Origin: Paenibacillus sp. FSL M7-0420 | GTDB taxonomy: Bacteria > Bacillota > Bacilli > Paenibacillales > Paenibacillaceae | Length of the DNA stretch: 64,000 nt | Direction: 5' to 3' | NCBI RefSeq assembly: GCF_038002345.1 | Contig: NZ_JBBOCJ010000001.1 | Span: forward strand, 3,286,001 to 3,350,000 | Part shown: piece by piece, positions 1-9,150 of the stretch | Layout of the letters: each line of letters opens with the position of its first letter | Numbering within the stretch: position 1 is the first letter of the stretch | Notes under the pieces: generated by a model | What the model was told of the DNA's origin: nothing | The model's input: the letters and a program-made list of their open reading frames with translations, nothing else | Databases searched by the model: none | Made by a program: the position numbers and the translations under genes

Positions 1-482
1 TGTACAGAAATACAGGAGGTATCCTGCGCAGAGCGATGGACAGGCTGCTGTCCCTGCTGCGCAGAGACACACCTGCGGCTGCGGGGTATCAGGATGAGGA
101 GACCAGCCTGTTCAACTGGGAGCAGACGGTCCAGGATTTCCGGCAATACGTGCGTTCCAAGCTGACACCAGCCAGCCGCCGGGACCGCTGGGAGGGGATG
201 GACGGCAGCCGCGAGCGCATCCGCTGGCTCTACCGGCACTGGCTGCGGGCCAGACATGCGGAAGGGTATGAGGTGAAGCCCTACCTGACCCCGCAGGAGA
301 CAGCCGCCGATGTAGCCGCCTGGTCGCAAGGCCAGAAGCGCTCAAGCAAACACTCTGGCGGAGATGCCTCTGCCAATGACCGGCTGCTCGGCCTGTATAA
401 CAAGGCCCGCTATACGGAGGAGGAGCTGATTGAACTTACTGCCGCTGAGGCGGCAGCGCTTAAGGAGCAGTTGAAGCTGTAG
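1..482 (+). CDS. DUF4129-type protein, C-terminal part (gene enters from outside the window)
   Basis: The frame is open from the first base, so the gene begins upstream of the window. The visible part (about 160 residues) has the pattern I associate with DUF4129 tails: a helix with ERIRWLYRHWLR, then GYEVKPYLTPQETA, then LLGLYNKARYTEEEL. Such domains usually end membrane proteins encoded beside MoxR-type ATPase, DUF58 and transglutaminase-like genes; that context is not visible here. There is an internal ATG at 36, but the AGGAGGT at 14-20 lies 15 bases away, too far to be convincing. The molecular role of the domain is unknown. No clear terminator follows in the 111 bases before the convergent azlD gene. 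Confidence 0.6.
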   Translation, partial: YRNTGGILRRAMDRLLSLLRRDTPAAAGYQDEETSLFNWEQTVQDFRQYVRSKLTPASRRDRWEGMDGSRERIRWLYRHWLRARHAEGYEVKPYLTPQETAADVAAWSQGQKRSSKHSGGDASANDRLLGLYNKARYTEEELIELTAAEAAALKEQLKL

Positions 483-593
483 CAGCTTCATTACGTTCAG
501 CGAATATTGGGAAGGAGCAGCAGCTGTGACTACTTATCTGCGCGCTAATTCCGTAGCCTGAATGTGATCGTACAGCGTATCCAGTGGACAGGG

Positions 594-920
594 TCAGAAC
601 AGCAGACGCAGCAGCATCAGTGTCACAATACCGGTCAATACGGTAGCCAGCAGGCTGCGGGTCTTGACGGCTACCCAGAAGGTGGGGAGGGCGGCGATTA
701 GCTCCACATTGGTGGACAGGGCTGCGAACCTGCCGCCGGTTACGAGCAGCTCTTGGGCAACCAGTGCAGCCATGACAGCAATCGGCACATAGCTTAGCCA
801 GCGCATGCCCCATTCCGGGATAGCGATCCGGCTCAGCAGCATCAGCGGAAGGACACGCGGAATGAAGGTGACGAGGGCGGCTCCGAGAATGATTACAGCA
901 ATATCGAGTCTTATTTCCAT
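594..920 (-). CDS. azlD: AzlD-family branched-chain amino acid exporter, small subunit
   Basis: This is a 108-residue, strongly hydrophobic protein with about four membrane segments, the usual size for AzlD. Hallmarks are the N-terminal helix leading into FIPRVLPL and the later ALVAQELL segment. AzlD works with AzlC to export branched-chain amino acids and their toxic analogues. The start chosen is the ATG at 920, which overlaps the end of azlC by 10 bases. An in-frame upstream extension to 989 runs inside azlC, is hydrophilic and was not used. The pair forms a two-gene unit read leftward. Confidence 0.88.
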   Translation of the reverse strand: MEIRLDIAVIILGAALVTFIPRVLPLMLLSRIAIPEWGMRWLSYVPIAVMAALVAQELLVTGGRFAALSTNVELIAALPTFWVAVKTRSLLATVLTGIVTLMLLRLLF

Positions 921-1675
921 TGTTCCATCACGACTCCAATCGTTGAGGCTACCAGCGCAGCAGCTATGACGCCCATGCTGGGCGACCACAGCACAGAGAC
1001 GAGTACGGCAACAACAACAGCCGCTAAGCCGACAGTGATATCCAGTCTATACTTGCGCCGTCCCATAATGGTCAGGACCAGCAGCCCGATGAACATAGCC
1101 GGCAAGGCGAAATCCAGTCCCCACTTCTCGGGGCTGGATATCCATTGGCCGAGAATAGCGCCGGCGATATTGGCCAGGAACCAGTTCAGATAAGCGGTAA
1201 TATTCAGGCCGTGCATCCATCTCTCGCTGATCTGCTTCCTTGCGGCGCTCTTCTGAATGGCTACGCCGAAGGTCTCATCTGTGAGCAGTGAGCCGATCAG
1301 CAGGTTGCGCAGCGGGGTCAGGTGGCGGAAGTAAGGCGACAATGCTGCGCTTAACAGCAGATGCCGCAGGTTAACCAGCAGAATCGTAATGACAATACCG
1401 GAGGCGCTGCTCCCGGCGGCAATCATGCCAGCGGCAATGAACTGGGCCGAACCGGCGTACAGGATGATGGAGATCATGGCGATTTCGGCAAGGGTCAGCC
1501 CCGCTGTTTTCTCCACAACGCCTGCGGCGAACCCGATGCTTAAGTATCCGAGCAGAGTGGGGAGGCAGTCCTTGACCCCTTGCCAGAACGTTTCGCTGCA
1601 CTCCGGCACACTTGGGCTATCTGTAACCAGGCTGCCGCCGGATAGCGGCTCCTGATGGATGGATTCTGGCTTCAT
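911..1675 (-). CDS. azlC: AzlC-family branched-chain amino acid exporter, large subunit
   Basis: This is a 254-residue membrane protein. After a polar N-terminus of about 30 residues it shows the AzlC signature: GVKDCLPTLLGYLSIGFAAG, the LYAGSAQFIA helix, VNLRHLLLSAALSPYF and LLTDETFGVA. With AzlD it forms an inner-membrane exporter for branched-chain amino acids. Two close ATG codons are possible (1681 and 1675). I chose 1675 because AGAAGGAG lies seven bases ahead of it and only one base ahead of the first. In many genomes an Lrp-type regulator sits beside azlCD; none is visible here. Confidence 0.9.
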   Translation of the reverse strand: MKPESIHQEPLSGGSLVTDSPSVPECSETFWQGVKDCLPTLLGYLSIGFAAGVVEKTAGLTLAEIAMISIILYAGSAQFIAAGMIAAGSSASGIVITILLVNLRHLLLSAALSPYFRHLTPLRNLLIGSLLTDETFGVAIQKSAARKQISERWMHGLNITAYLNWFLANIAGAILGQWISSPEKWGLDFALPAMFIGLLVLTIMGRRKYRLDITVGLAAVVVAVLVSVLWSPSMGVIAAALVASTIGVVMEQWK

Positions 1676-1796
1676 AGGCATGCTCCTTCTGGGTCATGGA
1701 ATAACGGCTGGTATCAGACCTTAACGAGCCAGCGCCCCATTTCCGCAGCAGTCCTTCGGATGCTGTAGGCGCTGGAACGCTAGCAACTGCATTTAG

Positions 1797-1930
1797 TACA
1801 ATGGAATGCTGTAAAAAAGGCTTCGAAATAGAATCTATTGTATTCTGTACAATGGAATGTTGAAAAAAGGCCGTTTTTCACTTAAAACACAACATTCTAC
1901 GGTATGAAATACAATAGAATCTCATTTTAC
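1797..1930. repeat. Two 51-bp-spaced repeats folding into a large imperfect hairpin
   Basis: TACAATGGAATG occurs at 1797 and again at 1848, exactly 51 bases apart, each time followed by an A-run. The second copy opens a long imperfect inverted repeat: arms containing ATTGTATT and AATGTTG (about 1837-1862) face CAACATT and AATACAAT (about 1888-1918). The segment lies in the 641-base gap between azlC and the beta-galactosidase gene. I see no gene or ribosome binding site in the gap. It is probably a genome-wide intergenic repeat, but copy number cannot be judged from here. Confidence 0.55.
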
Positions 1931-2044
1931 GGTCAGCAATGCGGTTTCTATTGCAGGAAATACAATATGCTACTTGAATGTAAGAGTAGAAGTCGGCAAC
2001 GGGCGCCGTATCAGCCTAAGTTCGCGCCCCGATTAGAGTGCATA

Positions 2045-2180
2045 AGTAGGCTTAATTGCAATCTGTACAACTAAATCGCCCTATATGCCGCTGAATCTCT
2101 ATTTAGAATACAGTTAGAAGAGGAAAGCCTTCCGTGTCACTGTTTTTAGTTGCACAGAATACACTTATCTCTAAAGGGTA
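2045..2180. repeat. Inverted-repeat element with 14-bp arms
   Basis: TCTGTACAACTAAA at 2062-2075 faces TTTAGTTGCACAGA at 2145-2158, which pairs at 13 of 14 positions. Outside the arms both sides carry an ATAAGT-like stretch, so homology may extend further. The interior contains another partial palindrome around CTCTATTTAGAATACAG. It has no coding capacity, and the shape is that of a small MITE-like or intergenic repeat element. Confidence 0.5.
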
Positions 2181-2257
2181 CGCTATGAACAGAAATACAT
2201 TGTATTAATATCTAATAATTCATAGCGAATTGCAAGGGAATATTAGCTGTAACTGTA

Positions 2258-2306
2258 AAAAGGGTTCCGCCGTCCGCAGAGCGATCTGCGGCAGCGGAAC
2301 CCTTTT
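2258..2306 (-). terminator. Rho-independent terminator of the GH42 gene
   Basis: Read leftward, AAAAGGGTTCCGC pairs with GCGGAACCC followed by a T-run. The stem is extended by an inner pairing (CCGCAGA/TCTGCGG). It begins 10 bases past the stop codon of the beta-galactosidase gene. The A-run on the other side could let it work in both directions. Confidence 0.88.
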
Positions 2307-2316
2307 GGATTCATGG

Positions 2317-4380
2317 TTATTTCAAGACCAGTACGCCAAATCCTTCCATCGTATAGCTGCCCGACAGGGTCTGGCCGCTTAAGAGATCCGTCTTGGCTGT
2401 CTTAAGCACAATCTGTGCCGGTTCTTCGCTGTAGTTGAGCAGGAAGGCGACACCGGAAGAGGCGTCTTCCCCCGTGGCACGAATCTGAAGTTCAACCTCT
2501 GGCGGCAGCTCCGCCCAATCGGCGGCTGGCGAGACCAGTCCCAGGCTGCCAAGCATCTGCAGCACAGCAGGCTCATTGAACACGGCGCCGTAATACCATA
2601 CTTCGCCTTTGCCCCGGGTGTTGCGGGTTACCGCCGGCTTGCCGGCATAGTAGTCGGTCGCATAGGTTGCCATGACCTCCACACTGTCCTCTTCCACATG
2701 CAGGATATCATTGAAGGCATCTGCACCGGTCAGCGCCTCAGGTTCATGATTCCAGCGGATGGAGGTAGGCTTGCGTGTTCCTTTGACCAGCGTGAATTCT
2801 TCCACGGTTACCCCGCACATCTCCTGTGCCGCTCCGGGAAAAGGCCGCATGTAGCATTGTCCGGTAATATCCTTGTAGCCTGTGCGGCAGCCGAAGACCA
2901 GCTTTCCGCCTTGTTGCACATACTGGTCCAGCAGGGCCGCCGTATCATCGGTCATAATCGCCGGATGCGGGTAGACCAGCACTTCATAACGGGCAAGCTC
3001 TGCAAGGGTTGTATGGCTGCGCAGGTACAGAACGTCATTCGGAATATGCTTCCGCTGCAGAGCCTTGAACCATTCCTTGTTGCTCTGCCACATGAACGGG
3101 CCATGCCAGACATCATATTCCCCGTCCCACTCATTGTCATAATCACGCACGATAGCAACGCTCGCCTGAGTCCGGCTGCCGATGAACTGCTGCCCGATGC
3201 TTGCCAGCTCGCGGCCGATCTGCTCCGCTTCTCTTACCCGCCGGTTAGGCTGGTTATGGTAGTCGTTCAAGCCATGCCAATAGATCTCATTGCCCATGGT
3301 GGCGGTCCGCCAGCGGAAATAGAGCAGCATATCAGCGCCGTGGGCGACCGACTGGTAGGTCCACAGCCGCATCTGTCCCGGCTTCGGTGAAGGCATGTCC
3401 AGCCGGTTGACCCAGCCCCCCGGACCGGATTGCTGCTCCATGACACAGAAATTGCTGCTGACCGAACGTACTGCTGACAGGGACAGTCCCCAGCCGCGGT
3501 CAAGCATCGGGTTCACCTCAGACGGATCGAAACCGATGGTGGAGAACTGCGGATACGAGTCATAGCTGAAGAAATCCAGCAGCTCGTCATTCAGCTCATG
3601 GCTGTCCAGATGTCCGAACAGCCCGTTCGTGGTAACCCACTGGTTAGGGGCCAATTCCCGAAGGATATCTGCCTGGATTTTGGCGAAATGGATGGTGTTA
3701 TCAGAGATGAAGCGCTTCTCATCCAGAGCCTGGTGCGGATTCGGCTGATTCGGTGAAGGAGTAGGCCGGGTGAGGCAGACCTGTGACCAGCTCGTATAGG
3801 TCTGATTCCAGAACACCGTGCCCCAAGCCTGATTAAGCTTGTCCAAGGTGACATACTTCTCCTGCAGCCAGAGGCGGAAGGCCTGATGATCACTCTCCGA
3901 GTAGAATACATTGATCTCACAGTTCAGCTCGTTGTCAATCTGCCAGCCGACAACACCCGGATGATTGCCGTAATGTTCAGCAAGCTTCGTTACAATCCGG
4001 GCACAGAGCTCACGGTATTTGGGACTGCTGTAGTTGTAATGGCGGCGCATGCCGTGCTGTAGCGTCACACCTTCATAAGTAACATTCAAGGCCTCAGGAT
4101 ACTTCTCTGTAAGCCAGGCAGGCGGAGTAGCCGTAGGCGTTCCCAGAATAACCTTCAGCCCGTAGCTGTGTGCCATGTCGACCGCACGGTCAAACAGATC
4201 GTATTGAAACACGCCTTCCTCCGGTTCAAAAATGGACCAGGCGAACTCAGCCAGACGAACAATGGTGAATCCGGTTTCAACCATACGCCGGTAATCGTCA
4301 GCCCACATGGATTCAGGCCAGTGCTCGGGATAATAGCAGACGCCCAGTTCAAATCGTTCTGCTGCAACAGGTTTCTTCAT
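2317..4380 (-). CDS. Beta-galactosidase, glycoside hydrolase family 42
   Basis: This 687-residue protein has normal GH42 length and no signal peptide, so it should be cytoplasmic and act on imported galactosides. The N-terminal TIM barrel starts at LGVCYYPEHWPESMW. The expected acid/base is Glu151 in WQIDNELNC and the nucleophile Glu315 in FCVMEQQSGPGGW. A glutamine-amidotransferase-like trimerisation domain and a small C-terminal beta domain follow. The ATG at 4380 is chosen because GGAGG lies five bases upstream; the in-frame TTG at 4392 overlaps that site. It is divergent from an AraC-type regulator, which probably controls it. A strong terminator follows. Confidence 0.95.
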   Translation of the reverse strand: MKKPVAAERFELGVCYYPEHWPESMWADDYRRMVETGFTIVRLAEFAWSIFEPEEGVFQYDLFDRAVDMAHSYGLKVILGTPTATPPAWLTEKYPEALNVTYEGVTLQHGMRRHYNYSSPKYRELCARIVTKLAEHYGNHPGVVGWQIDNELNCEINVFYSESDHQAFRLWLQEKYVTLDKLNQAWGTVFWNQTYTSWSQVCLTRPTPSPNQPNPHQALDEKRFISDNTIHFAKIQADILRELAPNQWVTTNGLFGHLDSHELNDELLDFFSYDSYPQFSTIGFDPSEVNPMLDRGWGLSLSAVRSVSSNFCVMEQQSGPGGWVNRLDMPSPKPGQMRLWTYQSVAHGADMLLYFRWRTATMGNEIYWHGLNDYHNQPNRRVREAEQIGRELASIGQQFIGSRTQASVAIVRDYDNEWDGEYDVWHGPFMWQSNKEWFKALQRKHIPNDVLYLRSHTTLAELARYEVLVYPHPAIMTDDTAALLDQYVQQGGKLVFGCRTGYKDITGQCYMRPFPGAAQEMCGVTVEEFTLVKGTRKPTSIRWNHEPEALTGADAFNDILHVEEDSVEVMATYATDYYAGKPAVTRNTRGKGEVWYYGAVFNEPAVLQMLGSLGLVSPAADWAELPPEVELQIRATGEDASSGVAFLLNYSEEPAQIVLKTAKTDLLSGQTLSGSYTMEGFGVLVLK

Positions 4381-4392
4381 CTTAACCTCCAA

Positions 4393-4524
4393 GTGTAAAA
4401 ATATGCTTTAATTAAGCTACCAATCTATTGTATTATCAGCAGTGTATCCACTTATATAACAGAATATTGCTATAATATCATTATATTGCGTGCTTGATTC
4501 AGCGCAGGGCAGGAGGAGATTCAC
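4393..4524. promoter_or_regulatory. Divergent intergenic region between GH42 and araC-type genes
   Basis: The 132 bases are AT-rich and must hold both promoters. A TATAAT at 4471-4476 is a good -10 candidate for the rightward gene, but no good -35 stands 16-18 bases upstream, which would fit activator dependence. I could not identify a clear AraC-type direct repeat. Confidence 0.35.
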
Positions 4525-5358
4525 ATGAGAAAACACTGGGTTCTGCCGCAGCCTGCTTATGCCCACTATGTATGTTATCCGGAGATGCTGGGGCATTACA
4601 GCGACTTCCCGGAGCATGCAGAGCGCAGAAGCGAGGGGTTCCTGAACAGCTATAATCTCCACATGGTTTTCGGGGGAGAAGGGTATGTATTTCAGGGAGG
4701 GGAGCGGATATCCATGAGGCGGGGCAGCGGCTTTCTTTTTCCCAGAGGGGCTTATCAGCAGTACGGTTCTGATCCCGGCGCCGCCTGGGATGTGCGCTGG
4801 ATGCACTTCGCCACGGCGATGCCTCTGCCTATGCTGGAGGAGGCGGATCAGTCACGCGGCTACTTCTTCACCTTCGATCCCGGTACCGGTTATGAAGCGC
4901 TCTTCGAGGAAATGTACCGGCTCAGTGCAGGCTATGAGACCCGGAGTGAACCGCGCCTCTCCACACTGCTCTATGAGATTCTGGTTACGCTGATGCAGAA
5001 CTCCGAGCCGCTCCACGGCTCCGTTCCGCTGGAGATCCGGCATTCCATCCGGCTTACCGCCGACAGGATCTATAGTGAATGTGAGCGGCCCTGGACGCTG
5101 GAGTCTATGGCCAGACTTGCCGGTTATAGCAGCTACCATTTTCTCCGCCTGTTCCGCAGCATTATGGGCAAGACGCCGAACCGTTATTTGAGCGATTGCC
5201 GGATGGCCCGGGCGAAGCTGCTGCTGGCTTCAACCAAGCTGTCCGTTGCGCAAATTGCGCTGCAGAGCGGCTTTCAACAATCCAGCTATTTCATCAAGGT
5301 GTTCAGACAGCTCGAAGGGATGCCGCCGAACCAATACAGACGTTCCTTCAACTCGTAG
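4525..5358 (+). CDS. AraC-family transcriptional regulator
   Basis: This 277-residue protein has standard two-part AraC architecture. An N-terminal cupin-like sensing domain covers about residues 1-160 (NLHMVFGGEGYVFQGG, RRGSGFLFPRGAYQQY). Two helix-turn-helix units occupy about 175-275 (WTLESMARLAGYSSYHFLRLF and LSVAQIALQSGFQQSSYFIKVFRQ). AGGAGGAG stands eight bases ahead of the ATG. It is divergent from the GH42 gene, so it most likely activates that gene in response to a galactoside-derived sugar; the ligand is inferred. Confidence 0.92.
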   Translation: MRKHWVLPQPAYAHYVCYPEMLGHYSDFPEHAERRSEGFLNSYNLHMVFGGEGYVFQGGERISMRRGSGFLFPRGAYQQYGSDPGAAWDVRWMHFATAMPLPMLEEADQSRGYFFTFDPGTGYEALFEEMYRLSAGYETRSEPRLSTLLYEILVTLMQNSEPLHGSVPLEIRHSIRLTADRIYSECERPWTLESMARLAGYSSYHFLRLFRSIMGKTPNRYLSDCRMARAKLLLASTKLSVAQIALQSGFQQSSYFIKVFRQLEGMPPNQYRRSFNS

Positions 5359-5449
5359 AATCAAGCCTTTTTAGGACCAAGTATTAAGAAAGTTTGTTAC
5401 ATTTATGGCAGAGTTCACGCCGCGATAGCCTTGGTTAGGTGACAGAAAG

Positions 5450-5487
5450 TTACAAATGGATACAAAGGGTTACAAAGTGGATACAAA
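5450..5487 (+). promoter_or_regulatory. Four helically phased heptads upstream of the exporter operon
   Basis: TTACAAA (5450), ATACAAA (5460), TTACAAA (5470) and ATACAAA (5481) form four near-identical heptads at 10, 10 and 11-base steps, so all face one side of the helix. A TATACT at 5506-5511 could be the -10, with no good -35, so the last heptad would overlap the -35 position. This is the usual arrangement for an activator binding direct repeats. The protein that binds is unknown. Confidence 0.6.
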
Positions 5488-5542
5488 TTCCACGCGCCAA
5501 GCAACTATACTATTGCTAGTAAATACATCTGGAGGGAAATAA

Positions 5543-8152
5543 ATGAGAAAGTATAGAGTTACATATGCTGCATTGCTGGTGAGTTCACTTGTTGCCGGCC
5601 AGGTGGCTGGCAGTATCAGTGCGCCTGCTGCACATGCAGCCCCGGCGGCGAAGGCCCCCGCAGTATCCGCTCCGGCGGCATTCAAGTTCAATTCCGTTCC
5701 CATGGGTGCCGGAGTGACCGCAGTACTGGAGAATATCAACATATGGAGCCAGTCCAGCGGAAACATATTGTCATACACACTTAAATATACGAATTCCGGC
5801 AATTCAAGCGCGAGTCTGATGCATTATTTCTCACGTGTGGTCACTCCGGGAGGATCAGTGCTTCCGGGTAATCCCTTAGGTGCGGACGCCCTGAAGAAGA
5901 AGGTCGGCGCCAAAGAAAGCCTTAGCGTGACCTATTATGTAAATGTGGGACAAACCTCCTCCTTGCAGGGGATCAAAATCTCGATGCTGGTCTGGGATGC
6001 CAAGACGAAGGGGTATCTGAAGCAGACGGGATCTTTTGGAGTGCCCGCTAATTATTCAACTACGGCTGCAGTTGGAACAAGCCTAAGTACAGTCATGAAC
6101 GACATTCCCGTCGCGGCCAGTGCAGACTCCCTCCAGCTCTACAAATACAGCGGCAAGGTCTATGCCAAAGTAGGGGTCAGTCTGACCAACAAGGGCAATA
6201 AAGTCCTCAGTGATCCGGGCTATTCGGCGTATCTGGTATCTGCGAGCGGCACCTCCTTCGAGCTGGCGCTGAGCGGTACCCAGGCGGATTACAAGATTCA
6301 GCCGCAGGAGAAACGGAGCATATATTATATTACGGAAATCCCGGCCTATCTCAAAACAGATAATATGAAGCTGCAATTCACGCAGAGGGACGAGACCACG
6401 AAGCTGGAGCTGGCTAAATCTTCTTATAAGCTGCCCGCAGCAAGCTCGCCTAATCTGGTAGTGGGCAGCGGGGTAGTCAAAAAGATTGTAGTCAATAACA
6501 ACACGGTAGACACGCTGCTCCGCAATGCCAATGTGTACGCACAGGATGCAGATGCGGTATGGACGTTCCAGATGCAGCTTAAGAATACCGGCAACAAGGC
6601 GGTAACCCTGCCAAGCTACGACCTGGCGGTCAAATCGGTGAAGGGCAAGGTTTTTCCGGTGAATGCCAAAGGTGTAAGCGGAGTAACCCTCAAGCCGCTA
6701 GAGACCAAAATTGTACCGCTTACGGTTCGCGTACCGCTTGAAGTCGATCAATCCGGATTGCAGCTTATGATGATCGAATCCGTAGGCGCAGAGAGCTCAA
6801 GTATGCCTGAACCGAGCGGAACCGGCGAGACAACCGGAAATACCGGGAATACCGGAACGCCGTCCACTTCGCCTCCTGCAACACCGACTGCCAAAATGGT
6901 TTTCCCGGTAGCCTATTTCGTCATTCCTTATGCCCTGCGTACGGAGGTAACGACCGGCCAGGAGTATATGACCACGAATTCATACGGTTCGTTCTCGTAC
7001 AGTATAGAGTCTCTGCAGCGTTATCCTTGGAGAGATGATGATATCGTAGCTGCCAGACTGAGAATCACCAATACCCAGAACGTGTCTCTTACGCTGCCTG
7101 AGCTGAAGGGAACCATTAAGCTGGATAAAGAAAACCTGCCCGTGACTACAGAGCTGTATATGGACAATAAGGATTCTTCTGTCCTTGCGCCAGGGAAGTC
7201 GGCGGATCTGTATGTACTCGGCAAAATCGCCTATACCTCAGAGTTTCAGAATATGCGGATTGCCCTGAACGGCACACAGAATTCAGAGACCGTTCCGTTC
7301 CTGGATGTCAGCGTCAACAACTCGATTAACAGTATTCCGACCATCGAGAAGGGCAAGAGCTACACCATTAGCGGCAAAGGCAAAACGGCCAGTGTACAGG
7401 AGAACCGGACAACGATCTATCAAGGGGAGAGCCACAATCTGGTGTACACAGAGCTCTATCTGAGCAGTGAGGAGAAAAGACAGAGCAAAATGGCCCGTCT
7501 CCAGGCTTACTATAAGACCAAGGACGGCCAGTATTTCGAAGCGGGCACCAGCCAGTCGGAGAACAGCGCGTCTCCGGATGCCAAGCAGCTCGTGGTCCTG
7601 TGGGCCAAGGTGCCTAAGGCTACGGACCTCGCGGATGTCTCACTCTACCTCGGTTCCGGTATCAAAGAGGGTAAGCTGATCGAGGCCAAGGAAGAAGCCA
7701 CCGGATTCGTCAATGTGGCAGCACTTCAGCTGAATCCGCAGGCTAACGTACCGAAGAATACGCTGGAATCAACGGCATTATATCCTTATACGATTTCTGT
7801 TATCACCTCTGAAGGCAAGCGGATGAAGTCTTCGGATACCCTGGACATTACTATGAACTACAGCCTGAGGAAGGATAATCTATATGATGCAGGCGTTCTT
7901 GAGCATAAGCTGATTCTGCAGATTACCGATCCGTTCGGCATCGCTACCGAGAAGGTCCTTACACTGGGCACAGACCTGATTGAAGGGACGAACAACCAGT
8001 ATTCCTTCTCCCTCAGCAGACCTGTGTATAAGACGATGGACGGCGGCGCTTATAAGTTAGCCTTCTATGATGAGTTCCAGGGCGAACGGCTAATGCTGGG
8101 CAGCCAAGCCTTTGGGGTCACTAATGTGGTTCCGAACAAGACAGAGGAATAA
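5543..8152 (+). CDS. Large exported protein of unknown function with repeated beta domains
   Basis: The 869-residue protein begins with a clear signal peptide (hydrophobic core after MRKYR, likely cut after AAHA). Four segments share the pattern of a strand ending in a TN-x-GN turn: YTNSGN (about 80), LTNKGN (about 215), LKNTGN (about 350) and ITNTQN (about 515). They suggest tandem Ig-like or DUF4352-like beta sandwiches. A Gly/Thr/Pro/Ser-rich linker separates the first three from the rest (about 425-450). There is no membrane anchor, LPXTG or lipobox. It is first in a unit with an ABC exporter and adaptor, so it may be a client or an extracellular partner of that exporter. I do not recognise the family. 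Confidence 0.75.
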   Translation: MRKYRVTYAALLVSSLVAGQVAGSISAPAAHAAPAAKAPAVSAPAAFKFNSVPMGAGVTAVLENINIWSQSSGNILSYTLKYTNSGNSSASLMHYFSRVVTPGGSVLPGNPLGADALKKKVGAKESLSVTYYVNVGQTSSLQGIKISMLVWDAKTKGYLKQTGSFGVPANYSTTAAVGTSLSTVMNDIPVAASADSLQLYKYSGKVYAKVGVSLTNKGNKVLSDPGYSAYLVSASGTSFELALSGTQADYKIQPQEKRSIYYITEIPAYLKTDNMKLQFTQRDETTKLELAKSSYKLPAASSPNLVVGSGVVKKIVVNNNTVDTLLRNANVYAQDADAVWTFQMQLKNTGNKAVTLPSYDLAVKSVKGKVFPVNAKGVSGVTLKPLETKIVPLTVRVPLEVDQSGLQLMMIESVGAESSSMPEPSGTGETTGNTGNTGTPSTSPPATPTAKMVFPVAYFVIPYALRTEVTTGQEYMTTNSYGSFSYSIESLQRYPWRDDDIVAARLRITNTQNVSLTLPELKGTIKLDKENLPVTTELYMDNKDSSVLAPGKSADLYVLGKIAYTSEFQNMRIALNGTQNSETVPFLDVSVNNSINSIPTIEKGKSYTISGKGKTASVQENRTTIYQGESHNLVYTELYLSSEEKRQSKMARLQAYYKTKDGQYFEAGTSQSENSASPDAKQLVVLWAKVPKATDLADVSLYLGSGIKEGKLIEAKEEATGFVNVAALQLNPQANVPKNTLESTALYPYTISVITSEGKRMKSSDTLDITMNYSLRKDNLYDAGVLEHKLILQITDPFGIATEKVLTLGTDLIEGTNNQYSFSLSRPVYKTMDGGAYKLAFYDEFQGERLMLGSQAFGVTNVVPNKTEE

Positions 8153-8205
8153 TCTTCATCCGCTCAACTAAACCATTCTTATATTTAAAAAAAGGAGCAG
8201 CTTCC

Positions 8206-9150
8206 ATGTTGCGTGTTGAAGATATTACGCATTCGTACAAAAGCGGTAATGAATGGACCTCCGTTCTTCATAAAATCAATTTTGCCGTCAAAAAAGGAGA
8301 AATGGTTGCCCTGCTGGGCAGTTCAGGTTCCGGGAAGTCCACGCTTCTCAACCTGATGGCCGGCTTGATGAAGCCCACGGAAGGTCATATCTACATTGCT
8401 GATCAGGACATTGTGAAGATGGGCGAGAATAAGCTGGCCGAGTTCCGCCGCAAGAATATCGGATTTATCTTTCAGGCCTATGAGCTGATTACCAGCCTGA
8501 CGGTCCGCGAGAACGTGGAGCTGCCGCTGGTCTTCCAGTCAGTCTCTCCCAGGGCCCGCAAGGCCAAGGCGCTGGCGCTGCTGGAGCAGGTGGGAATTCC
8601 CGACAAGGCGGATCTCTTCCCCTCGCAGCTCTCCGGAGGCCAGCAGCAGCGGGTCAGTATCGCCCGGTCGCTGATCACAGAGCCGTCGGTCATCTTCGCC
8701 GATGAACCGACGGGGAATCTGGATTCCAAGACCGAGGAGGAGATTATCAGCATTCTGCTGAACCTGAACCGGACGATGAAGACGACTTTTATTGTCGTTA
8801 CTCATGAATACAAGGTGGCTGAACAAATGCAGCGGATTTTCACGCTGAAGGACGGCTTCCTGGTCACTGAATCGCAGACAAAACCGCAAGCAGAGACAGA
8901 ACCGCAGATAGAACCCCCGATAGAACCGCAGCTTGAGCTGCAAAAAGAAGTACAGGTTGAAGAGCAAATCGCTGAGGAAGCTGAACCGCAGACCATGGTA
9001 GAGGTTGAAGAACAATTAGCTGCAGGAGCTGAACAGGAAGCTGTAGAGCCAGTACCGCAGACAGCAGGAGCGGATGAAGATCCGCCAGCTGAGGAACCTG
9101 AACACCAGACCGCTGAGGAAGCTGATCCTGCAGAGGGAGGGAAGCCGTGA
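8206..9150 (+). CDS. MacB/LolD-type ABC transporter ATPase with long acidic tail
   Basis: Residues 1-225 are a typical ATPase of the MacB/YknY/FtsE type: Walker [11 protein letters not shown]-loop FIFQAYEL, signature LSGGQQQR, Walker [13 protein letters not shown] and the switch histidine in VVTHEYK. The remaining 90 residues are unusual, a low-complexity tail of Glu, Pro, Gln and Ala built from near-repeats such as [11 protein letters not shown] and [12 protein letters not shown]. The stop overlaps the next gene's GTG (GTGA), so the ATPase and permease are translationally coupled. It powers the permease encoded by the following gene. Confidence 0.93.
   Translation: MLRVEDITHSYKSGNEWTSVLHKINFAVKKGEMVALLGSSGSGKSTLLNLMAGLMKPTEGHIYIADQDIVKMGENKLAEFRRKNIGFIFQAYELITSLTVRENVELPLVFQSVSPRARKAKALALLEQVGIPDKADLFPSQLSGGQQQRVSIARSLITEPSVIFADEPTGNLDSKTEEEIISILLNLNRTMKTTFIVVTHEYKVAEQMQRIFTLKDGFLVTESQTKPQAETEPQIEPPIEPQLELQKEVQVEEQIAEEAEPQTMVEVEEQLAAGAEQEAVEPVPQTAGADEDPPAEEPEHQTAEEADPAEGGKP

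Noticed and set aside
36..482. The ATG at 36 as a true start of a 148-residue protein
   Set aside because: The frame is open to the window edge and the AGGAGGT is 15 bases from this ATG, so the visible part is better read as the end of a longer protein.
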